In this document: piece by piece, positions 1 through 8,691 of the stretch | Numbering within the stretch: the stretch's first letter is position 1 | How the letters are laid out: each line of letters opens with the position of its first letter | DNA from: Chara braunii | Taxonomy: Eukaryota; Streptophyta; Charophyceae; Charales; Characeae | Direction: 5' to 3' | NCBI GenBank assembly: GCA_003427395.1 | Contig: BFEA01001198.1 | Coordinates: 87,353 to 123,473 of the forward strand | Length of the DNA: 36,121 nucleotides | Translations under genes and position numbers: made by a program | Notes under the pieces: generated by a model | What the model saw: only the letters and a program-made list of their open reading frames with translations | Databases searched by the model: none | Told to the model about the DNA's origin: nothing

Positions 1-83
<83 letters not shown>
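1..83. repeat. Compound (TC)n(TG)n microsatellite
   Basis: About 20 TC units run directly into about 21 TG units, starting at the window edge, so the tract may extend to the left. No gene is associated. The long serine-leucine reading frames over this and the next tracts are translation artefacts of the dinucleotide repeat. Confidence 0.97.
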
Positions 84-85
<2 letters not shown>

Positions 86-144
86 AAGTTGATCAACGTT
101 TTCTCTTATTATAGAAACACTCTCTCTTTCTCTCCCTCTCTCTG

Positions 145-296
145 TGCATGACAATCGTGATGATGAGAACTACAATCCCACTGTCTGCCACATCAGCATG
201 CCTTCAAAAGAACGATGCACACGGCATGCTGACATCGCAATCCGGTCGGGACACGTGCCGCTCTCTCTCTCTATCCCTTGGTCGATTCTTATTGAA

Positions 297-369
<73 letters not shown>

Positions 370-516
370 GACAGTCATGATGATGAGAATGACGATCCCG
401 CTGTCTGCCACATCAGCATGCCTTCAAAAAAGCCAACCAGACGGCATGCTGATGTGGCAATCAGGTCGGGACACGCGATCGGCATTCTTTCTCAATTTCT
501 TTGTTGATTCTCACTG

Positions 517-567
<51 letters not shown>
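145..567. repeat. Two-unit satellite, each unit ending in a long CT tract
   Basis: Two related units (about 145-365 and 366-567) begin with TGCATGAC and share the stretch CTGTCTGCCACATCAGCATG. Each ends in an uninterrupted (TC)n tract, at about 299-365 and 520-567. The non-CT parts are clearly homologous but differ by many substitutions, so this is an old tandem duplication with expanding microsatellites. A weaker third relative may follow at 568-683, where the tract is GA instead of CT. Confidence 0.85.
407..458. repeat. Perfect 16-bp inverted repeat inside the satellite
   Basis: GCCACATCAGCATGCC at 407-422 is the exact reverse complement of 443-458, with a 20-nt loop. The first satellite unit has the same hairpin with a shorter perfect stem (TCAGCATGCC and its complement). 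The arm resembles the GCCACGTCAGCATGCC units found in the LTRs of element III. Confidence 0.9.
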
Positions 568-573
<6 letters not shown>

Positions 574-634
574 TCTTTTGAAAAAAAACTTCGAGCCTGT
601 CAGCATGGATGTGGATGTGATGAATGGAGAGATG

Positions 635-636
<2 letters not shown>

Positions 637-683
<47 letters not shown>
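637..683. repeat. (GA)n microsatellite
   Basis: About 23 uninterrupted GA units. It has the opposite strand sense to the CT tracts at 299-365 and 520-567. Confidence 0.95.
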
Positions 684-686
<3 letters not shown>

Positions 687-1342
687 TGGAACTGAGGCAA
701 AATATTTGACCGTGCAATGTTTTTTTTTGCTTTTTCATGATGATAACGAATTTATTTTCTTTCCCCCGCCGTTGTGGTGGGAAGGCCATGCTGACGTGCG
801 GAAAAAGATGCCGCATCGGCATGCCCTCGCACTCTCCTGTGTACGTGCGGCATCGACACACAACATGGTTCCAAGGATTCTGGCGACAACTGTGGACACA
901 TTCCTGTACTTCGCAGTTCCCAGGATACATCCGTCCTTCCCTTTCTGCTGCTCCCTGTACATTGTCTTCTCCAACCAGTCATGAAATTTTCGCTCTTTAC
1001 TCAAACATTTGCCACGGACAATCATGCATTTTGTTTTACAAACAATCAGCGACATGGTTCCTGTCTGTCCTCTTTTTCTCTCTTCACATCCTGTATGTTG
1101 TCTTCTGTGGCCGCAGCGACATGGTTCCTGTCTGTGCTCTTTTTCTCTCTTCACATCCTGTATGTTGTCTTCTGTGGCCGCTCATGCATATCTCTGTTCC
1201 CTGTCTATGGCGCCCTTGATGCTTTTTCGCGCAATGATTGCCGCAGCGTAGCTGCGGCGGGTCCACTTGTAATAATAATAATAACAATGAGTTGATGAAC
1301 CAGAATCAATATCCGAAGTTCCCTCTTACTGCTGACATCACA
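684..1342. other. Left flanking DNA, no gene recognised
   Basis: Host DNA between the microsatellites and the nested retrotransposons. Open frames here are short and their translations show no recognisable domain. It contains the 67-bp tandem duplication listed separately and a short (TAA)n run near 1270-1282. I looked for continuation exons of the ABC gene on the minus strand and saw none. Confidence 0.6.
1047..1180. repeat. 67-bp tandem duplication
   Basis: Two adjacent units (1047-1113 and 1114-1180) start CAGCGACATGGTTCCTG and end GTGGCCG. They differ at one visible position (TCCTC versus TGCTC), so the duplication is recent. Confidence 0.93.
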
Positions 1343-1346
1343 ATAG
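1343..1346. repeat. Left target-site duplication of element III (ATAG)
   Basis: ATAG directly precedes the LTR terminus TGCAATGAACCC at 1347. The same ATAG follows the other outer terminus (GGGTTATTGCA, ending 34035) at 34036-34039. The pair brackets the whole nest and shows that 1347 and 34035 are the two outer ends of one element. Confidence 0.85.
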
Positions 1347-1858
1347 TGCAATGAACCCAGTCTATTAGATACTCAGAAGTCGTCAATCTACCGTAGTTTC
1401 AATATCTGCACGAAAGTTTCCAGATCGTGAAGTGACATCTCAAACAGTAACTCGTTATCAAAAAGAGACGAGAGTGGAGGGAGAATAGACAAAGGAGAGG
1501 AAAAGAGATCACACAGTAATAAACCCTTCAGATCCCTCTCCTTCTCCGGGCTTCTTTCCACACCACATCATCAATGATAATAAGTATATTCTTGATCACA
1601 CTCAATAGTGCCACGTGGCACTTTATCTCATGAAGACTCGAAAGACACAGCAGATTTCCAGTGACGAAGTCAACCGCAAGTGAGTACCCGATTCCCTACA
1701 TCCACAGATCCTGATCTTCCTCCTCCTCGCAACCAGTCACCTCATGTAGACAGCATGGACAATGCCACATCAGCAGCAATCGAAACAGGGGGCATTCACC
1801 ACATCATCAATGTAGACCAGTAGCAGTGCCACGTAAACCAGAGGCAGCGCCACATATA
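1347..1858 (-). repeat. Element III 3' LTR, outer part (U5 side)
   Basis: This 512-bp segment matches 32811-33300 closely apart from short indels, such as a 6-bp gap near 1384. It ends at TATA (1855-1858), where element II is inserted, and the LTR resumes at 18071. It begins with the 12-bp terminus TGCAATGAACCC, which is the LTR end read on the plus strand. Confidence 0.88.
1855..1858. repeat. Target-site duplication of element II (TATA), left copy
   Basis: TATA precedes the element II terminus TGTTACATGC, and TATA at 18067-18070 follows its other terminus GCATGTAACA. The uninterrupted paralogue reads GCGCCACATATACCAGGGG around 33297-33300, with a single TATA, as expected of an empty site. 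Confidence 0.85.
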
Positions 1859-2669
1859 TGTTACATGCTGCGCCTGCACACGAGGGCCATTTTCCAGGCC
1901 CTGCGTCCCTCAGGCCGAAAGCCTGAAATTCAGGCTGAAAGGCTGAAAACCAGGGCCTACAGGCCCCGTGACCATTCAGCTCGGAAGCCTGAAATACAGG
2001 GGCCTACAGACCCTGTGTCGTTTCAGACTAAAAATGGCAGTAGCCTTTTTAGCCTGAAACGAAGGGCCATTCCCGGTCTGTCATCAGACCGGCCTGCCCT
2101 AAAACTCGGGCACCGAACCAGGGTTTTAGGAACAGGCTATTTTTGGCCTGTTCCCACGACAGCTGCAGCGCCAGCCCCTGGCTCAGTTCGGCATTGGCAA
2201 GAGCAGCCTCCTGGACTGCCCGCCCTGCAACTGCAGGCAGTCGGAGGCAGTCAGGAGGCAGGCCGAGATAGTACATAGGGACTTCCCATGCACTTCACGG
2301 GTAGGAGGAGGCAGTCAGTAGTCTTCAGGATTCGGCAGCAGCACTCTGGAGGGAGCGCTGCAGGAGTAGTAGTAGCGTTAGCATTAGTCTTCAGCGCTGG
2401 GCGCCAGTAGGTAGCTGTAGTCTTCAGCGCTGTGCGCCATAGCTAGGATAGCACTAGAGAGAGAGAGAGATTGGGCGGAGGCCAGGGATACTTACCTGCA
2501 GCGCCGTTGCTCCAGCTTTGTCTTCGAGGTACCTGCAGCACAGCGCCAACTTCACAGGTTAGTACCTGGCTCGTGACAGAGAGAGAAATCTTCTTCTTCC
2601 TCTTCTCAGTCCACCATCTCCCTCTCACCCTCTCATTACCTGACTTCACTGCATCAGCAGACTACAAGA

Positions 2670-2713
<44 letters not shown>

Positions 2714-3194
2714 TGACATTGGATCCAGACTCCACTTTTGGGCTTCAGACATTTCAACGAGGGATTATTTGGGACTTGTGACAAAGACTTGGTGTTGCCG
2801 ACATTCCCATCTCTCCCCCTCTTCTTCGTCTGATCCCCTCCTCTTCATTTGTGTATGTCTGGACCTGGCACTTCCTTCCTGTGTACAGCGCCAGGCTCCT
2901 TCACACCTTGTGATGGACACAATGTATGTTTGGTCTGCGTTTAAACATTGATTGGGCTAGTCATTAGCATTCTAGCATTCTGCTTCCCTATCTTGTACTA
3001 CGTGAATGAGGTCAGTCCCGGTCAGGTCAGGATTTGTATATAAGTCTTCCCTGCGCTATTCAGCACCATTTTGTATGTATCAGAATGCACATTGCTTGTT
3101 GAGATTCTACTTGCACCGCATTGTCCATTCAGTCCTCTTTATCACATTGCGGATCCTTGGTTATTATGTACATCGCCCAACTGGGCATGTAACA
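1859..3194 (+). repeat. Element II 5' LTR
   Basis: Starts TGTTACATGC and ends GCATGTAACA. From about 1912 it is homologous to 16821-18066. It contains a family of short CCTGAAA/CAGGCC repeats near 1915-2010, a duplicated CTTCAGCGCTG block near 2390-2440, (GA)n tracts near 2455-2470 and 2672-2708, and a TATA box near its 3' end. The first 53 bp have no counterpart in the 3' LTR. Confidence 0.9.
3037..3044 (+). promoter_or_regulatory. Probable TATA box of the element II 5' LTR
   Basis: TATATAAG lies about 150 bp upstream of the LTR end, a plausible place for an LTR promoter. The corresponding site in the 3' LTR reads TATCTAAG (about 17908-17917), one base away from the consensus. Function is inferred from sequence and position only. 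Confidence 0.5.
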
Positions 3195-3196
3195 GT

Positions 3197-3208
3197 TGGT
3201 ATCGGAAC
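3197..3208 (+). promoter_or_regulatory. Primer binding site of element II (initiator Met-tRNA type)
   Basis: TGGTATCGGAAC lies 2 bp after the LTR end. It resembles the plant initiator-Met-tRNA primer site TGGTATCAGAGC with two differences. Confidence 0.75.
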
Positions 3209-4161
3209 GCCGCACGTGAATCAGGACAACCTGATCTGACACGTGTACGGGGACTAGGTAGCTGATTAGTCTTGATTGATTGATTAGAGCACACTAGTTA
3301 GCCCCCAGAATCAAGATTTTGACTTTACTGCAAGGAACCTGACTGTTCACACTTGCTGGAGTGTATCATTTCACATGCACAAATGTCATCACACAGATTG
3401 AGTAGCTTCACACAAAGCCAAGTTGAGATGAGATGAGAACCAGATAGCGCAGCTTATACTATCAAAAATCACATTATACAAGAGTATCTCGAGCTCAAGA
3501 GTTTAGCGCTCACAGGATACAAGTCTCTCCCTCCTTCAATCATACACACAGGGCCTGGCTCAGCCAGCATCTGCCCCAGTTCACGAGTACGGCGCCAACA
3601 GGTAAGTGTCCACCATATCCAACGTCATAGCCTGTCTTCTCTCTCTCTCCCTTCTCTCTCAAGATCCCTGTCCTGGTTCCCTTGTCTCACCATGCATGCA
3701 CACTCCCTGTCTACGAGAATCTACTCTGAATGCTACTCACTGAAGTCCTACTACTAACCCTTCTACTACTACTAACACAAGCTGGCGCAGCTATGGCTTC
3801 CCTGCAGTTCAGCGCCCAGCCTTCCTTCCTCTGGCGCAGCTCTCTCTCTCAGCCAGCGCTCCTCCCTGCACTATAGCGCACAAGTGCCTCAGCACTTCCA
3901 CGCATCAATGCCAATGAGGAATCTGCCTTGTGGGGAGGCTGCCTCGTTCTTTATAGTGCTGGCCTCCCCTTGCGAGGTCTGGATTCAGTCTGTCTTGGGT
4001 CCTTTCCCAGTCCCAGCCTCTGTGGAGTGTGTCCCAGACCCTTATCTTCAGGGGTCACGGCTGCTGCGGCCTTCAGGCCTTAATTTCGGACTTTCAGTCT
4101 GTATCTAGACTCCCCCTTTGACTCGAACCTTGATTGGGACTTTATCTTTTTGACTTCTTTT

Positions 4162-4283
4162 GAACAGACACACCTACTGCTCGAACAGACACACTTACTG
4201 TACGAACAGACACACTTACTACACGAACAGACACACTCTTGGATGAACAGACATAACCTGCACACCCCCTGGGCGAACAGATG
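4162..4283. repeat. 21-bp tandem repeat, GAACAGACACAC family
   Basis: GAACAGA starts recur at 4162, 4183, 4204, 4225, 4245 and 4275. The first four are spaced exactly 21 bp, then the array degenerates. It lies in the leader of element II. The motif also gives a cysteine-rich repeat in a minus-strand frame, which I regard as incidental. Confidence 0.85.
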
Positions 4284-4323
4284 TGACTCCCTCAATTGAA
4301 TACTGCATCTGTTCGTCCAGGGG
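4266..4323. repeat. 18-bp hairpin at the end of the 21-bp repeat
   Basis: CCCCTGGGCGAACAGATG (4266-4283) pairs with 4306-4323 at 17 of 18 positions, with a 22-nt loop. It overlaps the last copy of the 21-bp repeat. A structural role in the leader RNA is possible but not shown. Confidence 0.8.
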
Positions 4324-4794
4324 CACAACTGTGACCTTTGACATTGTCTTTTACTTTAGTTAGGATGTGACTTTTGACCCAGAGGACATGTCTCTTGATC
4401 TGCTTTTAACGAGTTGGGCTTTGGGCGAGTGACCCCAATATGCTGCATTTCGTCAGGCAGGGTCTGAATCGGGTAAAGGCCCTTTTATTACTGCCGAAAA
4501 TCAATTTTTTTTTATTTTCTTGGATTTTGTTCTCTCACTATTTCTGTTGAGGAAAATCGCAATAGCGCAACATCTGAAATTTCCATTTTCGTTTTCCTTC
4601 TGAAAATTCGAAATTTCGTTGTTGAAAATCCGGAATATCTTTCTTTTCAAAAATTTCAATTTCCTGTTGCAGTTCCCGTTATTTGGCAATTCGGAAAATT
4701 CGTTTTTCTAAAAACGGTACGGGAAATCCCTCCTGCGGGCATTATTTTCCAAACTGCGAATACTCTCATCTGAGTAAGTCCGAATATATGATTT

Positions 4795-5882
4795 TGCAAG
4801 GAATATGAGTGTGAGCGATATACATAAAACCAAGTTGCGAAATGACACAGCTGAGCAAGTAGTAGTATCCCAAGTAGAGAGTACAAATGCACCAAGAAAA
4901 CCATCCATAAAGAGCAATACAATGAAGTATTGAGCCAATGTCCAAGCCCGTAGGCCACACCAACACAGTATCCAGAGTCGCTCTCTCTGTCTGCCGTACA
5001 GCGCCCAGCCTGCTCTACCACACTATCCTACTCTACAGCTGGTTCACACAACAGGATCACTTCGGCTCACGAAGACCAATGTACATGACTGTCAACACCA
5101 TCGGCGACCTCTCTTCATGTACCAGGTACGTATCTCGTCACCCTCAATCAGACCTTCATTATCCCACACAGCGCCTCACTCCCTGAAGACCACCCGATCA
5201 TCCGCTGCACCCCCTGGCGCCTAGCAGCCCGGCTATGGCCGCCTGCGCCCCGCCGCCCTGCAGCGCCCCTCTCACCACCTAGCGCTCCGTCAGCGCCCCT
5301 GGCATTAGCTCAGCATCAAGCAGAAGCGCAGCAGCACTTCCGCATTGCCAGCGCTGGCCAGTCTCCCTGGTCTGGGCTGCTTCACTTCATTTATGGAAGT
5401 GTCAGCCTCTTGGATGCTGCGTGTGGCCTGGCTGGAAGCTTCCAGAAGCTTCCGGTTGGGCCCTAGACCCTGTGCCCAGGCCCGAGACTTACAGTTGAGG
5501 GCCTGGGCCCTTTTCAGTTGAGCACGGCCTGGCTGTTGGCTGTATCTGTGTAGGGGCCCCGGATAGATGCGTCAGCGGTACTGCTTTTCCCAAAGGCCGA
5601 CGGCCTGCTTCTCAATGTATCGGCCCTGCTTTGTGTGTATATGCCCAGGCACAACTTTCGTGGCCTAGGCCAACTGTACGACGCAGCTTAGTGAGGCTCG
5701 CGCGTTCACTCAACCAACTGACACGCTGCCAGAGCCTGAATACCCACATATGGAAATGTCGAATTTGGCCTGTGACGAATATTCAGGCCCGCCTTCACTT
5801 AGGGCGGGCACTTGGCTTGCTGGGGTCTTAGCCCAGAACAATGTGATGTCTGATAGGGCCACTTGAGGGCTCGTTCCTCACA
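4795..5882 (-). repeat. Element I 3' LTR
   Basis: 1088 bp, bounded by TGCAAGGAATATGAG on the plus strand and by GTTCCTCACA. It aligns without length change to 11224-12311. It contains several GGCCTGG/CCCAGGCC blocks. Short reading frames on either strand are not genes. Confidence 0.95.
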
Positions 5883-5902
5883 TTCCATCCCCCTTAGCTT
5901 CG
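5883..5902 (-). promoter_or_regulatory. Polypurine tract of element I
   Basis: On the minus strand AAGCTAAGGGGGATGGAA directly precedes the 3' LTR start TGTGAGG. It is the expected plus-strand DNA primer for reverse transcription. Confidence 0.75.
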
Positions 5903-5920
5903 AAAGTCCGCTGAGATGCT

Positions 5921-7138
5921 TCATGTTGGTGCCTTCCCCTTCAGTTTCTTCTCATAATCTGCCACGATCTGAGGAGCTGTCTTGACAAGTTCCTCCCTTG
6001 AAATCCATCGATCTTCCTTCGGATCTGTATGATGCCTGAAATGTATTCGGTATTCCCTCGCAGGTTTGGGAGGTCTTCCCCTGCCAGGTGGCTTGGGAAC
6101 AGGCGTGTCTCTGTGATCCAGAATGTCGTCGACGTCCACGTGGCCATCCATGGTTAGGGGCAGCATAGATCTCCGTGATGGGAACTGTGCTGTCTCAGCG
6201 AAAGGTGCAAGCTTGGAGGCGTGGAAAACAAGATAAGTGCGCAAGTGACCAAGGATACGAATGACGTACGAGGGACCATCCAAATCGTTCCCCACAATGT
6301 CTAGGACTTCCCAGGGACCGAAATACTGAGGCATTAGTTTCCTAGAGATGCCAAACTCCTGTCCCAACTCACTAGCCTTGACCCAGACACATTCCCCTAC
6401 CTGAAATGTGGACTGTCGGCGACACTTGTTCTCAGAAGCAATCATGGCTTCCTGAGATTTCTTGATGTGTTCGACAGCCTGCTGCAACATTTTCTCATAC
6501 TGGACACCAAATTCAATGGTTCCAGGAGTTGCAGCAGTTTGGTTTTCAGGCAGGAGGAAGTCTAAAGCAGATCTAGGCTTCCACCCGAGATGTAGTTGAT
6601 TAGGACTGACGTCGGTGGTGTTGTGTACAGCATTGTTGTACAGACTGGCGATGAGAGGTAATTTCTCATCCCAGCCATCCTGGCTGGGCTTGATGTAATG
6701 CCTCAACAGATGCTGCACCACTCGGCTCATCTGTTCAGCCTGCCCATTTGCTTCAGGATTCCCAAAAGTCATTTGAAGCTGGCTGCCCATCTGTTCAGCG
6801 GCCTTCTTCCACATCTCGCTTGTGAATCTCACATCTCTGTCACTAATGATTGTCTGTGGAAGTCCAAAGTCACGCACCCAGTTGTCCATGAACAACTTGA
6901 TGACGTGCTTAGTCCTAGCAGTCTCTGGCATGGCGATTAGTCTAGCGTACTTAGTGAACCTATCCACTATGACGAAAATGTGCCTCTTGCCATTCTTGCT
7001 GGTCACAAGAGTATCCATGAAGTCCATGGAGATACTCTGACCGGGGCCAGCAGGAACGGGTAAAGGCTGGAGTAACCCGAGCGGAGCTTGAGTTCGCGGC
7101 TTGACAGACCTGACAGGTCTCCACGTACTTCTTCGCAT
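5921..7138 (-). CDS. Element I integrase core, GPY/F-like region and chromodomain (part of broken pol)
   Basis: One uninterrupted frame covers the integrase catalytic core, the C-terminal SH3-like part and a chromodomain-like tail. The first acidic residue lies in SMDFMDT, the second in ISDRDVRF and the glutamate in NGQAEQ. The stretch between the last two is one residue shorter than usual (FGNPEANGQ in place of a YHPQTDGQ-type sequence). PQYFGPWEVL is the GPY/F-like motif. The tail has VDDILDHR, then GRGRPPK, then REYRIHF and DRWISREEL, a chromodomain lacking the usual WKGY core. The start is not a true start: the N-terminal zinc-binding domain lies in another frame (6960-7373), separated by a frameshift near 7090. 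The integrase would act in the nucleus on the element's cDNA. Confidence 0.9.
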   Translation of the reverse strand: MRRSTWRPVRSVKPRTQAPLGLLQPLPVPAGPGQSISMDFMDTLVTSKNGKRHIFVIVDRFTKYARLIAMPETARTKHVIKLFMDNWVRDFGLPQTIISDRDVRFTSEMWKKAAEQMGSQLQMTFGNPEANGQAEQMSRVVQHLLRHYIKPSQDGWDEKLPLIASLYNNAVHNTTDVSPNQLHLGWKPRSALDFLLPENQTAATPGTIEFGVQYEKMLQQAVEHIKKSQEAMIASENKCRRQSTFQVGECVWVKASELGQEFGISRKLMPQYFGPWEVLDIVGNDLDGPSYVIRILGHLRTYLVFHASKLAPFAETAQFPSRRSMLPLTMDGHVDVDDILDHRDTPVPKPPGRGRPPKPAREYRIHFRHHTDPKEDRWISREELVKTAPQIVADYEKKLKGKAPT

Positions 7139-7400
7139 CGTGAAGCATGTTAGGCCACCAGAATCGTTGTACTAGATTAGCACTAGTCTTCTTATAACCA
7201 AAATGTCCTGTTGCGTCGTGGCACTCACCTAAAAATAAACTACGCAAAGTTTCCCTAGATGGAACAACTAACCTCTTGAACCCTGCCTTCTCAAGAAAGA
7301 GCAACCCATCCACCATCACAAACTCATCAGTGGTGGCCTTGTCTTTAGCCTGTAGTTTGCTGATGATGTCCATCGTGATGGGATCTTCCTTGTAGGCTCC
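7060..7400 (-). pseudogene. Element I integrase zinc-binding (HHCC) domain, frameshifted from the core
   Basis: The minus-strand frame that ends at 6960 carries GECHDATGHFGYKKT followed by RFWWPNM and CQVCQ, the typical H-H-C-C domain of Ty3/gypsy integrases. The frame departs from the integrase core near 7085-7095, just after CQAAN, and the remaining 40 or so residues to its stop are out of frame. Directly upstream, at about 7380-7400, the sequence switches to the segment normally found at the start of RT, with no RT or RNase H between. Confidence 0.85.
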
Positions 7401-8225
7401 TCAAACAGATCTGGGTACTTAGCGACGATGGTCTCTATCCCTGGGGGTGTTCTCCCCTTTTGCAGAGACATAGACTAAGTACATGCCTTCCTCTTGGTTC
7501 TGTTTATAATAATTGTAAAAGGCAGATGCGCATAAGCACCCATAGGAGTCTACTAACCTACTGGCTTTGTACTTGGCCAGTCTCACGGTTCTCCCACTAG
7601 GCAACTCGTGCTTCAACACCTTCTTGTCCCAGTCGAACTGGGGCTTGGCAACCTCGAGGTAGTACATGCCCAATAACATGTCAAAGGGCAACTCGTCGCT
7701 CACCAGGAATGATATCTTATGGTTTATCTCTCCTCCTGGGTAGGAGAAGGTGCAGACTACATCTTTAACGTAGTCCTCCACCATCATGCGCTCTTTGTTG
7801 GCCAAAGTAGATGCTACCGGTCTACTAAGGCGCTGCACCCGGTCCTTTAGGGACAGTCTGTCAACGCAGTCGCGACTTATGAAGTTTCGAGTGGAGCCAA
7901 TGTCTACGAAGGCGCCACACTTGCGACCACCCACATCAACTTCCACAACGAAGTGCTCCCCTATAGGACCTCTACTCCGTGGCACCCAGGACTCAAGAGG
8001 GTCCCTTGCCGACCACTCACCTTGAAGGTCCTCTAAGGCCTCAGACACATCCAATGTACAGAGTATAGTTGGGTCCGGATACGTCTGCGAGGTGACTAAG
8101 GAGTCAATAGCTTTGGCCATCTCTTGAAACGGGGAGGGTACACCACCCGCTTCAACGAGAGTAGAAGCAGCTATAACTTCTACTGGCCCTAAGTGTTTCC
8201 CGAGCTGGAGCTCGTAGAGGCCCCG
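7400..8225 (-). pseudogene. Element I aspartic protease and pol linker
   Basis: The main frame is 7419-8120, and homologous residues extend upstream in the same frame to about 8225. It holds FVDIGSTRNFIS, where retropepsins usually have DSG or DTG, so the active-site triplet here is DIG. The second characteristic region, DMLLGMYYLE, is present. The normal role is cleavage of the Gag-Pol polyprotein. After the protease, a shifted frame carries KYPDLFEEPT, the segment that usually precedes RT, and then the sequence jumps directly to integrase. The upstream zinc-knuckle frame overlaps it at 8189-8225 in a different phase, indicating a frameshift. Confidence 0.85.
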
Positions 8226-8690
8226 GATTGAGAAGAAGGAAACCCACCCTTAGGAGGGATCTTCTGCGAGACCTTCGGGTTCTTGCATTTGAATTGTGTG
8301 CGACAATACTCACCGCAGTTAATGCAAGCACCACGAGACCAACGATCCCGCCACACTTCTTGATCCATATCTGCTCTAACCCAAGCAGCTATTTTGTTTG
8401 GGTTAGCGGCCTGCCCCTGACTCCTTTGTTGACCGCCCTTGCCGCGGCCAGCTGCCTTAGTCTTAACTACGGCGGCGATGTTGCTACCCTCAGCACTCTC
8501 CTCGTCGTCAAACTCTGAACCCTCCACAAGATCGGAAACATCGCCGATCTCGGTTGTATTCCCATCGGAATCAACCATCATCAATTGACTACCCTTCTTC
8601 TTCCACTCTTGTGGAGTCTTCTTCATCCGTAGAAGGGGTTTGAGCTCCACCCAGCGTAGCCTCTAAGTCTAGGGCCTTCTTGCTGAATGA
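8189..8690 (-). pseudogene. Element I Gag C-terminal part with altered zinc knuckle
   Basis: Frame from about 8690 to 8189, continuing Gag after a one-base frame change near 8700. It is acidic, then basic and glutamine-rich (GRGKGGQQRSQGQ), then has the sequence CINCGEYCRTQFKC. Compared with the nucleocapsid knuckle CX2CX4HX4C, the cysteines at positions 1, 4 and 14 are present. Position 9 is arginine rather than histidine, and position 8 is cysteine instead of the usual glycine. Either a second-generation variant knuckle or a dead one is possible. Confidence 0.8.
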
Positions 8691-8691
8691 C

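Larger units (their letters stand above)
3209..4794 (+). other. Element II untranslated leader, first part
   Basis: About 1.6 kb without a credible gene lies between the primer site and the element I insertion. It contains a 21-bp tandem repeat and a hairpin (listed separately). From about 4500 it becomes strongly AT-rich with GAAAAT/TTTTC runs. The AT-rich character continues across the insertion at 12312-12540, supporting the view that both parts were once contiguous. The leader is unusually long, so an additional unrecognised insertion around 3270-4490 is possible, but I could not find its ends. Confidence 0.6.

Noticed and set aside
144-930. Several open frames of Ser-Leu or Arg-Glu repeats
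   Set aside because: They are translations of CT/GA microsatellites in different frames and contain no domain.
4080-4328. Cysteine-rich protein (repeated CVCSYSK-like units) on the minus strand
   Set aside because: It is produced by the 21-bp tandem repeat in a leader, without signal peptide or start context. The repeat is more simply explained as DNA-level duplication.
4938-5186. Conserved small ORFs occurring in both LTRs of element I (4938-5186 and 11367-11615)
   Set aside because: They are conserved only because the LTRs are nearly identical, and other frames are equally conserved.
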